The position numbers were made by a program, and so were the translations under genes. Shown in pieces: positions 1 to 12,118 of a stretch of DNA of 64,000 bases (within the stretch, counting starts at the first letter, position 1; each line of letters opens with the position of its first letter). The notes under the pieces were generated by a model. It saw only the letters and a list, made by a program, of their open reading frames with translations. It searched no databases and was not told the origin of the DNA. The stretch lies in contig UCFC01000023.1 in the NCBI GenBank assembly GCA_900471515.1, forward strand, positions 62,001-126,000, in the 5' to 3' direction. The stretch is from Hyphomicrobiales bacterium (GTDB lineage: Bacteria > Pseudomonadota > Alphaproteobacteria > Rhizobiales > Rhizobiaceae).

Positions 1-24
1 TTTGCCTGAAGGAGATGATGGCGG

Positions 25-1278
25 ATGCGGAAATATTCGGTTTTTGCCGTAGCGCGGGAGGCTCTGCGCGGGCACAGGGGCTGGGAGAAGCAGTGGACCT
101 CGCCGGAGCCGCGACCCGAATATGACGTCGTCATCATCGGCGGGGGCGGCCACGGGCTCGGCGCGGCCTATTACCTCGCCAAGGAGCACGGCATCACCAA
201 TGTGGCGGTGTTGGAAAAAGGCTGGCTCGGCGGCGGCAATACCGGCCGCAACACCACCATCATCCGCTCCAACTATCTCTATGAAGAGAGCATGCACATT
301 TACGAGCACTCGATGAAGCTCTGGGAAGGGCTGTCGCAGGAGCTCAATTACAATGTCATGTATTCGCCGCGTGGCGTGATGATGCTGTCGCATAATGTTC
401 ACGACATGCAGAGCTTCAAGCGGCATATCCATGCCAACCGGCTCTACGGCATCGACAATGAATGGCTGACGCCGGAACAGGCCAAGGCCTATTGCCCGCC
501 GCTCGATATTTCGGCGACGGCGCGTTACCCGATCAATGGGGCCGCCCTGCAGCGCCGGGGCGGTACGGCGCGCCACGATGCGGTTGCCTGGGGTTATGCG
601 CGTGCGGCGTCCGATCGCGGCGTCCACATTATCCAGAATTGCGAAGTGACCGGTATCCGCCGCGGTCCCGACGGTCGCGTGACCGGCGTGGAAACGAACA
701 GGGGTTTCATCGGCGCGAAGAAGATCGGCGTGTCGGCTGCCGGCCACACGACGACGGTCATGAAGATGGCGGACGTGCGGGTGCCGCTGCAATCAAGCCC
801 GCTGCAGGCGCTGGTTTCCGAGCCGCTGAAGCCGATCTTCCCCTGCGTCGTCATGTCGAACACGGTGCATGCCTATATTTCGCAATCCGACAAGGGTGAA
901 CTCGTCATCGGCGCCGGCACGGACCAGTATAATTCCTATTCCCAGACCGGCGGCTTGCAGATCATCACGCATACGCTCGATGCGATCTGCGAGCTCTTCC
1001 CGATGTTCCGCCGCGTGAAGATGATGCGCCAATGGGGGGGTATCGTCGACAATACGCCCGACCGTTCGGCCATCCAGTCGAAGACGCCGGTTCCGGGGCT
1101 TTACGTCAATTGCGGCTGGGGCACCGGCGGCTTCAAGGCCACACCCGGCTCGGCCAATCTCTTTGCCCATCTGATCGCCCGCGACGAACCGCACAAGTTC
1201 AATGCCGGGCTGACGCTGGAGCGCTTCCGCACCGGCCGCCTGATCGACGAGGCAGCTGCCGCTGCCGTTGCGCACTGA
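25..1278 (+). CDS. soxB: Sarcosine oxidase beta subunit
   Basis: SoxB (417 aa) is the FAD-dependent oxidase subunit of heterotetrameric sarcosine oxidase, which demethylates sarcosine to glycine, passing the methyl carbon to tetrahydrofolate and producing hydrogen peroxide. An N-terminal dinucleotide-binding motif is visible (VVIIGGGGHGLG, about residues 35-46) and the length is normal for the family. AAGGAG lies 10 bases before the ATG; two earlier ATGs are out of frame. It is the first gene of soxB-D-A-G, whose order and tight spacing are diagnostic. In rhizobia the enzyme serves catabolism of glycine betaine, choline or carnitine; that substrate source is inferred, since upstream genes lie outside the window. 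Confidence 0.97.
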   Translation: MRKYSVFAVAREALRGHRGWEKQWTSPEPRPEYDVVIIGGGGHGLGAAYYLAKEHGITNVAVLEKGWLGGGNTGRNTTIIRSNYLYEESMHIYEHSMKLWEGLSQELNYNVMYSPRGVMMLSHNVHDMQSFKRHIHANRLYGIDNEWLTPEQAKAYCPPLDISATARYPINGAALQRRGGTARHDAVAWGYARAASDRGVHIIQNCEVTGIRRGPDGRVTGVETNRGFIGAKKIGVSAAGHTTTVMKMADVRVPLQSSPLQALVSEPLKPIFPCVVMSNTVHAYISQSDKGELVIGAGTDQYNSYSQTGGLQIITHTLDAICELFPMFRRVKMMRQWGGIVDNTPDRSAIQSKTPVPGLYVNCGWGTGGFKATPGSANLFAHLIARDEPHKFNAGLTLERFRTGRLIDEAAAAAVAH

Positions 1279-1290
1279 CACGAGGACATC

Positions 1291-1647
1291 ATGCTGCTGA
1301 TCTACTGCCCTTACTGTCAGGAAGAGCGTTCGGAGCTCGAATTCCGCGGCGCGGGCGACGCCCACATCGCCCGGCCGGCCAATATCGCTTCGATTTCGGA
1401 CGAGGAATTCGAGGAATATTTCTTCCTGCGCGATAATCCGAAAGGCCTGATCTTCGAGCGCTGGCGGCACATGCACGGCTGCGGACGCTTCTTCAACGCG
1501 GCACGCGATACCGTGAGCGACAAGTTCATCGTGACCTACAAGGCCGGCGAGCCAAAGCCAAACATCGGGCCGGCGGCGAAGCCGCATGCGCCGGTCGAGA
1601 CCCATGAAGCTGTCGTTTCTGAAAATGCAGAAGGAGAGGCGCAATGA
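1291..1647 (+). CDS. soxD: Sarcosine oxidase delta subunit
   Basis: SoxD (118 aa) is the small zinc-binding subunit that sits on SoxA in the heterotetramer. The metal ligands known for the family are visible: Cys6 and Cys9 (YCPYC) near the N-terminus, then a His/Cys pair around residues 60-64 (HMHGC). The conserved aromatic stretch EEYFFLRDNPKG precedes it. The C-terminus extends beyond the usual ~90-100 aa core with a lysine/proline-rich tail, common in rhizobial versions. It begins 12 bases after soxB and its stop overlaps the soxA start by four bases, so the two are probably translationally coupled. Confidence 0.95.
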   Translation: MLLIYCPYCQEERSELEFRGAGDAHIARPANIASISDEEFEEYFFLRDNPKGLIFERWRHMHGCGRFFNAARDTVSDKFIVTYKAGEPKPNIGPAAKPHAPVETHEAVVSENAEGEAQ

Positions 1648-4637
1648 GCGGCGCGAACCGTATCGCCGGCAAGGGCCGGCTGACGCCCGCAAGGACCGCG
1701 CGTTTCACCTTCGACGGCAAGAGCTATACCGCGCTTGAAGGCGATACCGTTGCCTCGGCGCTGATTGCACACGGTGTGCATCTTGTCGGCCGCTCGTTCA
1801 AATATCATCGACCGCGCGGCATTCTTTCGGCCGGCGCCGAAGAGCCGAATGCGCTGATCGATGTCGCGCGCGACAGCGCCCGCAAACAGCCCAATGTGCG
1901 GGCGACCGTGCAGGAAGTCTTCGACGGCATGATCGTGAAGTCGCAGAACCGCTGGCCGTCGCTTTCCTTCGATGTCGGTGCGGTCAACGACCTCTTCTCG
2001 CCCTTCTTCGCAGCAGGCTTCTACTACAAGACCTTCATGTGGCCGCGGGCCGCGTGGAAGCGCATCTACGAGCCGATGATCCGCCGGGCGGCCGGCCTTG
2101 GCGTTGCGCCGACGGAAGACGATCCCGACCACTATGCCAATCGTTACGCTCATTGCGACGTGCTGGTCGTCGGCGCCGGCATTGCCGGGCTTTCGGCAGC
2201 GCTCGCCGCCGCCGAGGCGGGCGCAAAGGTCATCCTCTGCGACGAGCAAGCGGAGGCGGGTGGTGCGCTGCGCTTCGATACCGGTGTGAAAGTCGACGGG
2301 CTCGATGGTTATGCCTGGGTAAAGAAGACCCTGGCGCAGCTGAGGGCCATGGAGAATGTCGAGGTTCTGACACGCACGACGGCCTTCGGTTATTACAACC
2401 ACAATTTCGTCGGCCTCGTCGAACGCGTCACCGACCATCTCGCCCGCCCCGGCCGCGATCTGCCGCGTGAGCGGTTGTGGCAGGTGCGCGCCAAACGCGT
2501 CGTGCTGGCGACCGGCGCCATCGAGCGGCATATGGTGTTTCCGAACAACGACCGGCCGGGCATCATGCTCGCCTCGGCCGGGCGGATGTATCTCAATCAC
2601 TATGGTGTCGCGGTTGGCCGCAAGGTCGGCATCTACACCGCTCACGATTCCGCTTACGAGGCCGCCTTCGATCTGAAGCGGGCAGGTGTTTCGATTGCCG
2701 CGATCGTCGATACGAGGCAGACGCCGGGTCAAGCGGTGCTGGCGGAGGCCCGTGCGCTCGGCATCGATGTGCTGACCGGGCAATCGGTGGTCAATACGTC
2801 GGGTGCGCTGCGTGTCTCGTCGATGACGGTGGCACGCAATGGTGGCGGTTCGCCCCGCAAGATCAGCATCGACGCGCTGCTCGTCTGCGCCGGCTGGACG
2901 CCTTCCGTGCATCTCTTCTCGCAGTCGCGGGGCAAGGTTGCCTTCGATGTCGGGACGCAGCGTTTCCTGCCGGGCACCTATGCGCAGGATTGCCTGTCCG
3001 TCGGTGCCTGCAACGGTACGGACGGCCTGCAGCAGACGGTCGAGGAGGCGCTCGCAGCCGGCGAGCTGATGGCGCGGGCCGTCGGCAGGCAGGCCGGCAG
3101 CAAGATCGCCGTTGCCGTCGAGCAGGCTTTCGACTGGACCGGCGGCATGATCGGCGCTGCCGAGGGCGCCGGGCCGGAGACGAATGCCAAGGCTTTCATC
3201 GATTTCCAGCACGATGTCTGCGCCAAGGACATCCGCCTTGCGGTGCGCGAAGGCATGCATTCGATCGAGCATATCAAGCGCTTCACGACGAACGGCATGG
3301 CCTCCGACCAGGGCAAGCTTTCCAACATGCACGGCCTGGCGATTGCCGCCGAAACGCTCGGCAAGGATATTCCGCAGGTGGGCCTTACCACTTTTCGCGC
3401 GCCCTATACGCCAGTCACTTACGGCGCGCTGATTTCGCATTCGCGCGGTGCCCTGTTCGACCCCGCGCGCAAGACACCGCTGCATGCCTGGGAAGAGGCC
3501 AGAGGCGCCGTCTTTGAAGACGTCGGCAATTGGAAACGTGCCTGGTTCTACCCCCGCGCCGGCGAAACGATGCATCAGGCCGTTGCCCGCGAATGCCGCA
3601 CGGCGCGCGAGGTGGCGGGCATTTTCGATGCCTCGACGCTCGGCAAGATCGAGGTCGTCGGGCCTGACGCGGCCGAGTTCATGAACCTCATGTATACGAA
3701 TGCCTGGGATACGTTGAAACCGGGCAAATGCCGCTATGGCATCATGCTGCGGGAAGACGGTTTTATCTACGATGACGGCGTCGTCGGCCGTCTCGCCGAC
3801 GATCGCTTCCATGTAACGACCACGACCGGCGGGGCGCCGCGCGTGCTCAACCATATGGAAGATTATCTGCAGACGGAATTCCCGCATCTGAAGGTATGGC
3901 TGACCTCCGTGACCGAACAATGGGCCGTGATCGCGGTCCAGGGACCGAAGGCGCGCGAAATCGTGGCGCCCCTGGTCGAGGGGCTCGATATTTCCAACGA
4001 GTCCTTCCCGCATATGAGTGTCGCCGAGTGCACGGTGGCAGGCATCCCGGCGCGTCTCTTCCGCGTCTCCTTCACCGGCGAGACGGGCTTCGAAATCAAC
4101 GTGCCGGCCGATTACGGCCAGTCGGTGCTGGAGGCGGTCTGGGCCAATGCGGAGCCGCTTGGCGCCTGCGTCTACGGCACCGAGACCATGCATGTTCTGC
4201 GTGCCGAAAAGGGCTATATCATCGTCGGCCAGGATACGGACGGCACGGTGACGCCCGACGATGCCGGGCTTTCCTGGGCCGTCTCGAAGAAGAAGGCGGA
4301 TTTCGTCGGCATTCGCGGTCTGAAGCGGCCCGATCTCGTCAAGGAAGGCCGCAAGCAGCTTGTCGGTCTTGCGACCAAGGATGCGAAGCTGGTGCTGGAA
4401 GAGGGCGCGCAGATCGTCGCCAACCCGAACCAGCCCAAGCCGATGACGATGCTCGGCCATGTGACCTCGGCTTACTGGTCTGAAAATTGTGGCCGCTCGA
4501 TTGCCTTTGCACTGGTCGAAGGCGGGCGGAACCTGGTGGGCGAGACGCTTTATGTGCCGATGCCGGACCGGACAATTCCGGTCGAGGTGACGGATCTGGT
4601 GTTCTTTGACAAGGAAGGAGGCCGTATCCATGGCTGA
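1644..4637 (+). CDS. soxA: Sarcosine oxidase alpha subunit
   Basis: SoxA (997 aa) is the largest subunit and carries NAD- and folate-binding modules. Domains in order: an N-terminal 2Fe-2S-ferredoxin-like segment (about 15-100), a dinucleotide-binding oxidoreductase region with VVGAGIAGLSAA at about 175-186 and an ATGA motif further on, and a C-terminal aminomethyltransferase (GcvT-like) domain from about residue 610 that takes the one-carbon unit onto tetrahydrofolate. Length matches the family. The ATG overlaps the soxD stop (ATGA) and its own stop overlaps the soxG start by eight bases, so soxD-A-G look coupled. The complex is cytoplasmic. Confidence 0.97.
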   Translation: MSGANRIAGKGRLTPARTARFTFDGKSYTALEGDTVASALIAHGVHLVGRSFKYHRPRGILSAGAEEPNALIDVARDSARKQPNVRATVQEVFDGMIVKSQNRWPSLSFDVGAVNDLFSPFFAAGFYYKTFMWPRAAWKRIYEPMIRRAAGLGVAPTEDDPDHYANRYAHCDVLVVGAGIAGLSAALAAAEAGAKVILCDEQAEAGGALRFDTGVKVDGLDGYAWVKKTLAQLRAMENVEVLTRTTAFGYYNHNFVGLVERVTDHLARPGRDLPRERLWQVRAKRVVLATGAIERHMVFPNNDRPGIMLASAGRMYLNHYGVAVGRKVGIYTAHDSAYEAAFDLKRAGVSIAAIVDTRQTPGQAVLAEARALGIDVLTGQSVVNTSGALRVSSMTVARNGGGSPRKISIDALLVCAGWTPSVHLFSQSRGKVAFDVGTQRFLPGTYAQDCLSVGACNGTDGLQQTVEEALAAGELMARAVGRQAGSKIAVAVEQAFDWTGGMIGAAEGAGPETNAKAFIDFQHDVCAKDIRLAVREGMHSIEHIKRFTTNGMASDQGKLSNMHGLAIAAETLGKDIPQVGLTTFRAPYTPVTYGALISHSRGALFDPARKTPLHAWEEARGAVFEDVGNWKRAWFYPRAGETMHQAVARECRTAREVAGIFDASTLGKIEVVGPDAAEFMNLMYTNAWDTLKPGKCRYGIMLREDGFIYDDGVVGRLADDRFHVTTTTGGAPRVLNHMEDYLQTEFPHLKVWLTSVTEQWAVIAVQGPKAREIVAPLVEGLDISNESFPHMSVAECTVAGIPARLFRVSFTGETGFEINVPADYGQSVLEAVWANAEPLGACVYGTETMHVLRAEKGYIIVGQDTDGTVTPDDAGLSWAVSKKKADFVGIRGLKRPDLVKEGRKQLVGLATKDAKLVLEEGAQIVANPNQPKPMTMLGHVTSAYWSENCGRSIAFALVEGGRNLVGETLYVPMPDRTIPVEVTDLVFFDKEGGRIHG

Positions 4638-5178
4638 GGTCGCAATTCGCAAACCCGCTCTCTCCGGTCTCCTTGCCGGTTCGGCGACGGTGCGCCTGAC
4701 GGTGGCGCCGGTCGCAAGCCGTCTCTCGCTGCGCGCGCCGGCTGAATCCGTCCCGGCGCTCTCGTCCCTGCTGGGGCTCGCCTTGCCGACGAAGCCGAAG
4801 ACTTCCGGCCGCGCCGGGGAGCGTTCGGCACTCTGGCTCGGACCGGACGAATGGCTCGTTATTGACGAGGCCGGATCGGATCTTCCGGCGCTTCTTTCCG
4901 GTGCCGGCGTTCTTCATTCGGCTGTCGATGTGTCCCACCGCAATGTCGGCATCATCGTTTCCGGACCGGGCGCGGAGGCGACGCTGTCTGCAGGATGCCC
5001 GCAGGACCTCTCGCTGGAGATTTTCCCGGTAGGCGCCTGTTCGCGGACGATCTTCGGCAAGGCCGAGATCGTGCTCTTCCGCACCGAGGACGATACGTTC
5101 CGGGTGGAATGCTGGCGGTCGTTCTCGGACTATGTCTTCGGGTTGCTTGCAGAAGGCGCCGAGGACGCGAGCCATTAA
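4630..5178 (+). CDS. soxG: Sarcosine oxidase gamma subunit
   Basis: SoxG (182 aa) is the gamma subunit, a GcvT-related fold that packs against SoxB in the heterotetramer and has no catalytic role of its own. Motifs typical of the family are LWLGPDEWLVI and VDVSHRN. I chose the ATG at 4630 because it follows AAGGAGG directly and gives MAEVAIRKP; an in-frame ATG eight codons upstream lies deeper inside soxA and lacks this spacing. It ends the operon, convergent with the MaoC-fold gene, with only 15 bases between their stop codons. Confidence 0.93.
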   Translation: MAEVAIRKPALSGLLAGSATVRLTVAPVASRLSLRAPAESVPALSSLLGLALPTKPKTSGRAGERSALWLGPDEWLVIDEAGSDLPALLSGAGVLHSAVDVSHRNVGIIVSGPGAEATLSAGCPQDLSLEIFPVGACSRTIFGKAEIVLFRTEDDTFRVECWRSFSDYVFGLLAEGAEDASH

Positions 5179-5193
5179 GGCCCGTAGAAGACC

Positions 5194-5682
5194 TTAGGCG
5201 TCTTCCGGCCGGTCCTTTGGATCGAACTGGATGATAGTGATCCAGCGGGCGGTCAGTGCCGGCTTCTTCTCGTTTTCGATTTCGATCGAGACATCATAGG
5301 TCGTCATCAGCATGCCGGCGCCGCGGAAGCGGGCGTCGGAGAGCACGAAATGGCCGCGGATGCGGGTGCCGCTCCTGACCGGCGACATGAAGCGGACCTT
5401 GTCGAAGCCGTAATTGATGCCCATCGTCTGCTCACGAACCTTGGGCAGGCAATTGTAGTTCATCGTCGACAGCAGCGAGAGCGTCAGGAAACCGTGGGCA
5501 ATGGTTCCCCCGAAGGGGCTTTCGGCCGCCGCGCGGACGGGATCGACGTGAATGAACTGGTGGTCGCCGGTTGCCTCGGCAAAGGCATCGATCATCTTCT
5601 GATCGACAAGGACCCAGTCAGACAACCCTGTTTCCGTGCCGACCAGCCCCCGGACCTCCGAGAGCGAAATTTCCATGACCAT
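5194..5682 (-). CDS. MaoC-fold (NodN-like) dehydratase
   Basis: A 162-aa single hot-dog-fold protein of the MaoC/NodN group, whose characterised members hydrate enoyl-CoA thioesters. The hydratase signature is present: an Asp-x4-His pair in TGDHQFIHVDP followed by the PFGGTIAHGFLTLS segment that forms the substrate tunnel. Length is normal. Two ATGs lie two codons apart (5682 and 5676); GAGGAA in front fits either, slightly better the second. It follows glgX by 88 bases on the same strand and could be read through from the glycogen operon, but nothing ties its substrate to glycogen. The true acyl-CoA substrate is unknown. Confidence 0.88.
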   Translation of the reverse strand: MVMEISLSEVRGLVGTETGLSDWVLVDQKMIDAFAEATGDHQFIHVDPVRAAAESPFGGTIAHGFLTLSLLSTMNYNCLPKVREQTMGINYGFDKVRFMSPVRSGTRIRGHFVLSDARFRGAGMLMTTYDVSIEIENEKKPALTARWITIIQFDPKDRPEDA

Positions 5683-5770
5683 GCATTCCTCGTAAAAAGC
5701 CGTAGCCGCAAAGCCTTATCGCGCATTCGTGACGATTGCGATAACGATTCGTATGGGCGGGTTTGGCGGA

Positions 5771-7741
5771 TCAATTTTCCACGAAAAACGTGACCGAACG
5801 TGGCTCGACGGTGGCGCGAGCGCCGGCTTTTCGAGCGCCATCCGGCAGAAGCTGGAGCCAGTCTGCTGCGCCGGCTGCGGGAAACGTAAAGAGTTGATGC
5901 TGTTCGGAGCGGTTGAACAGGATGGCGAGGCGGGTTTTCTTGCGGCTGGAGCGGTCGTCGGTCGCAAGGATCATGCCGAGGGTGGACAGCGAAGGCGTTT
6001 CCCATTCGCCTGTCGTCATCGGCGCGCCGGATAGTGAAATCCATTCCACATCTCCGTCACCGGAGAAGAAGGCCAGTTCGGAGAAGACCGAGAAGCGGCG
6101 GCGAAGGGCGGCGACGAAGGCGGTGTGGGCGATCAGTTCCTCGTCCAGCCGCTTCCAGTCGACCCAGGTGATCTCGTTGTCCTGGCAATAGGCATTGTTG
6201 TTGCCGTGCTGCGTGCGCCCGCCTTCGTCCCCGGCCGTCAGCATGACGCTGCCGCGGCTGGCAAAGAGGGTGGAGAGGAGCGCTTTGACATCGCCCTTGC
6301 GGCGCTCCCGGATGACGGGATAGGCGGTTTCGCCTTCGACGCCGTTGTTCCAGGAATGGTTTTCGTTGTGACCGTCGCGATTGTTCTCGCCGTTCGCCTC
6401 GTTGTGCTTGCCGCTATAGGCGACGAGATCCAGCAGCGTAAAACCGTCATGGGCTGCGAGGAAATTGACGCTGCGGGTCTCTTTTCCGCCGTTGGCCGAA
6501 AAGATGTTCGATGAGCCGGCCAGCACGGTCGCGAGCGAACCTGTCTTCCAGTCGTCGCCACGCCAATAGCACCTGATGTCGTCGCGGGCACGGTCGTTCC
6601 ATTCCAGGAACGGTGCCGGGAAATTGCCGAGCTGATAGCCGCCGGGGCCGATATCCCAGGGCTCGGCGATCATGATGCGATCGGCGAGCAGGTCGTCGGC
6701 GAGGATCGCGGCCAGAGTGCCGTCCCGGTCGAAGCCGTTTTCAGTGCGACCGAGAACCGGCGCCAGATCGAAGCGGAAGCCGTCGATGCCGGCATTGCGG
6801 ACGAAATGGCGCAGGCTGTCGATGACGAGCCGCTGGACGCAGGGCCGGTCGCAGGCAACCGTATTGCCGGTGCCGGTATCGTTGACGAGCACGGATGGCC
6901 GATCCGGCATATGGCGATAGTAGCTGAGATTGTCGATGCCGCGCAGCGACAGTGTGGCGCCGTAACGATCGCTTTCGCCCGTATGGTTGAAGACGAGATC
7001 GAGGATGACGGCGATGCCTTCCTCATGCAGCTTCGCCACGGTATCGCTAAGCTCCGCGATGCCGCCGGGCACGATACGCGGATCGAGCGCCATGAACGCG
7101 ACGGGATTGTAGCCCCAGCCATTGCTCAGCCCAAGCGGCGGCAGATGCCGCTCATCGATCCAGGCCGTGATCGGCATCAACTCGACGGCATCGACGCCGA
7201 TGCGTTTCAGGTGGGCGACGACGGAGGGATGGGCAAGAGCGGCGACCGTGCCGCGCTGAGCTTCCGGCACGTCCGGATGCAGGATGGTGAACGGCTTGAC
7301 GGCCACCTCGTAAATAAAGCCGCCCGGCTTGAAGAGCGGCTTTCGGATTTTGACAGGCGCGTCCTTCGTGACGACCGCCTTCGGCATCAGGTGCTGCGTA
7401 TCCTCGCCGAAGATGCCGAGGCGCGGGTCATAGCGGAACGGCCGGTCGACCTCTTTGGCATAGGGATCGACCAGCAGTTTCGAAGGATCGAACCAGAGGC
7501 CGTTGTCCGGGGCATAGATACCGTCCGCACGGTAGCCGTAGCGTGCGCCTTCCTTCAGTCCATCGACGAAAAGGCGGAAGACATGGTCGCTGTCGCGGGC
7601 CATGGGGAGCCTTGCATATTCCTTGCCGTCATCATCGAAAAGGCAGAGATCGACCTGTGCTGCGTGATGCGACCAGACAGCGAATTCGACGCCCGTTTCA
7701 AAGACGATGGCGCCGCCCTGTGCGGAACTGTTGCCCCCCAT
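5771..7741 (-). CDS. glgX: Glycogen debranching enzyme GlgX
   Basis: GlgX (656 aa) hydrolyses alpha-1,6 branches of limit dextrins left by glycogen phosphorylase. It has an N-terminal CBM48-type domain (about 1-120) and a GH13 subfamily 11 barrel: GFRFDLAPVLG carries the nucleophile Asp, MIAEPWDIG the acid/base Glu and FLAAHDGFTLLDLV the transition-state Asp. The YNPVAFMALDP and NHTGESD segments are also typical. It is the last gene of glgP-B-C-A-pgm-glgX, 13 bases after pgm. Having GlgX with GlgP in one transcript puts breakdown and synthesis under the same promoter. Confidence 0.96.
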   Translation of the reverse strand: MGGNSSAQGGAIVFETGVEFAVWSHHAAQVDLCLFDDDGKEYARLPMARDSDHVFRLFVDGLKEGARYGYRADGIYAPDNGLWFDPSKLLVDPYAKEVDRPFRYDPRLGIFGEDTQHLMPKAVVTKDAPVKIRKPLFKPGGFIYEVAVKPFTILHPDVPEAQRGTVAALAHPSVVAHLKRIGVDAVELMPITAWIDERHLPPLGLSNGWGYNPVAFMALDPRIVPGGIAELSDTVAKLHEEGIAVILDLVFNHTGESDRYGATLSLRGIDNLSYYRHMPDRPSVLVNDTGTGNTVACDRPCVQRLVIDSLRHFVRNAGIDGFRFDLAPVLGRTENGFDRDGTLAAILADDLLADRIMIAEPWDIGPGGYQLGNFPAPFLEWNDRARDDIRCYWRGDDWKTGSLATVLAGSSNIFSANGGKETRSVNFLAAHDGFTLLDLVAYSGKHNEANGENNRDGHNENHSWNNGVEGETAYPVIRERRKGDVKALLSTLFASRGSVMLTAGDEGGRTQHGNNNAYCQDNEITWVDWKRLDEELIAHTAFVAALRRRFSVFSELAFFSGDGDVEWISLSGAPMTTGEWETPSLSTLGMILATDDRSSRKKTRLAILFNRSEQHQLFTFPAAGAADWLQLLPDGARKAGARATVEPRSVTFFVEN

Positions 7742-7754
7742 ATGCCCCCCGGGA

Positions 7755-10833
<3,079 letters not shown>

Positions 10834-10836
10834 AAG

Positions 10837-12099
10837 TCAGATATCCAGCTTGTCGATCATCGGTTGCGTGATCAGGCAAATGCCGCTTTCCGTCCGCCTG
10901 AAGCGCCGTGCGTCCAGGTCGGGATCCTCACCGACGACAAGACCTTCCGGGATGACGACACCATGGTCGATCACTACGTCCTTGAGTTGCGCGCGCCGAC
11001 CGATCTTGACGTTCGGCAGAATGACCGCCCCTTCCAGCTTGGAATAGGAGTTGGCCCTGACACCGGTAAAGAGAAGGCTGCGGTTGAGGCTCGCGCCTGA
11101 AATGATGCAATCGCCGGCAACGACGGAGGAGGTTGCCGATCCGCGGCGGTCTTCGTCGTCATGGACGAATTTCGCCGGCGGGGTGATTTCGGCATAGGTC
11201 CAGATCGGCCAGGACTTGTCGTAGATGTCGAGGGCAGGCACGATCGCCGTCAGGTCGATATTGGCCTGCCAATAGGCGTCGATCGTGCCGACGTCGCGCC
11301 AATAGGGTTCGTGCTCGAAATCGGAACGGACGCAGGATTTGGCGAAGCGATGGGCGACCGCCTTACCGTTCTTGACGATGTAGGGGATGATATCCTTGCC
11401 GAAGTCACGGCTCGAAGTCGGGTCGGCCGCATCGCGGCGCAGGAGATCGAGCAGGAATTTCGTGCGGAAGACATAGATGCCCATGGAGGCGAGCGCGAAA
11501 TCGGGCTTGTCCGGAATGCCCGGCGGGTCGGCCGGCTTTTCGATGAAGGCGAAGATCTCGTCCTTTTCGTTGACGTGCATGACGCCGAAGCCGGTTGCCT
11601 CCATGCGCGGCACTTCCAGGCAGCCGATCGTCACGTCCGCGCCGGAATCGACATGCTGCTGGAGCATGTATTCGTAATCCATCTTGTAGACATGGTCGCC
11701 GGCGAGGATGACCATGTATTCGACGCCGTAATCCTCGATGATATCGATGTTCTGATAGACGGCATCGGCGGTGCCTTCATACCATTGCGTTTCGGATACG
11801 CGCTGGGAGGCTGGCAGGATGTCGAAACTTTCGTTTCTCTCCGGCCGGAAGAAGTTCCAGCCGCGCTGCATGTGGCGGATCAGCGAATGCGCCTTGTACT
11901 GGGTGGCGACGCCGATGCGGCGGATGCCGGAATTGAGCGCGTTGGACAATGCGAAGTCGATGATGCGCGCCTTGCCGCCGAAATAGACGGCCGGTTTGGC
12001 GCGTCGGTCAGTCAGTTCCTTGAGGCGGCTTCCCCGGCCGCCGGCGAGAACATAGGCCATTGCATCGCGGGCAAGTGGCTGAATGCGTTTTTCTACCAT
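10837..12099 (-). CDS. glgC: Glucose-1-phosphate adenylyltransferase
   Basis: GlgC (420 aa) makes ADP-glucose from ATP and glucose-1-phosphate, the committed and allosterically controlled step of bacterial glycogen synthesis. The nucleotidyltransferase motif [14 protein letters not shown], the catalytic-site [12 protein letters not shown] and a C-terminal left-handed beta-helix (about 290-420) are visible. I start at the ATG giving [14 protein letters not shown] because this matches the Agrobacterium protein and its 420-aa length; an in-frame ATG 12 codons upstream would run into the end of glgB. The Agrobacterium enzyme is activated by fructose-6-phosphate and pyruvate; the same is expected here but not shown by sequence. 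Confidence 0.96.
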   Translation of the reverse strand: MVEKRIQPLARDAMAYVLAGGRGSRLKELTDRRAKPAVYFGGKARIIDFALSNALNSGIRRIGVATQYKAHSLIRHMQRGWNFFRPERNESFDILPASQRVSETQWYEGTADAVYQNIDIIEDYGVEYMVILAGDHVYKMDYEYMLQQHVDSGADVTIGCLEVPRMEATGFGVMHVNEKDEIFAFIEKPADPPGIPDKPDFALASMGIYVFRTKFLLDLLRRDAADPTSSRDFGKDIIPYIVKNGKAVAHRFAKSCVRSDFEHEPYWRDVGTIDAYWQANIDLTAIVPALDIYDKSWPIWTYAEITPPAKFVHDDEDRRGSATSSVVAGDCIISGASLNRSLLFTGVRANSYSKLEGAVILPNVKIGRRAQLKDVVIDHGVVIPEGLVVGEDPDLDARRFRRTESGICLITQPMIDKLDI

Positions 12100-12118
12100 T
12101 TTCTCCTCCCACCAGTCA

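Noticed and set aside
1536..4652. Very long minus-strand frame opposite soxA (and similar ones opposite glg genes and gltB)
   Set aside because: Shadow frame of a GC-rich gene; the opposite strand encodes SoxA with clear domains.
5187..5205. Hairpin GAAGAC/GTCTTC between soxG and the MaoC gene as a terminator
   Set aside because: No T run follows on either strand and the stem is only six pairs.
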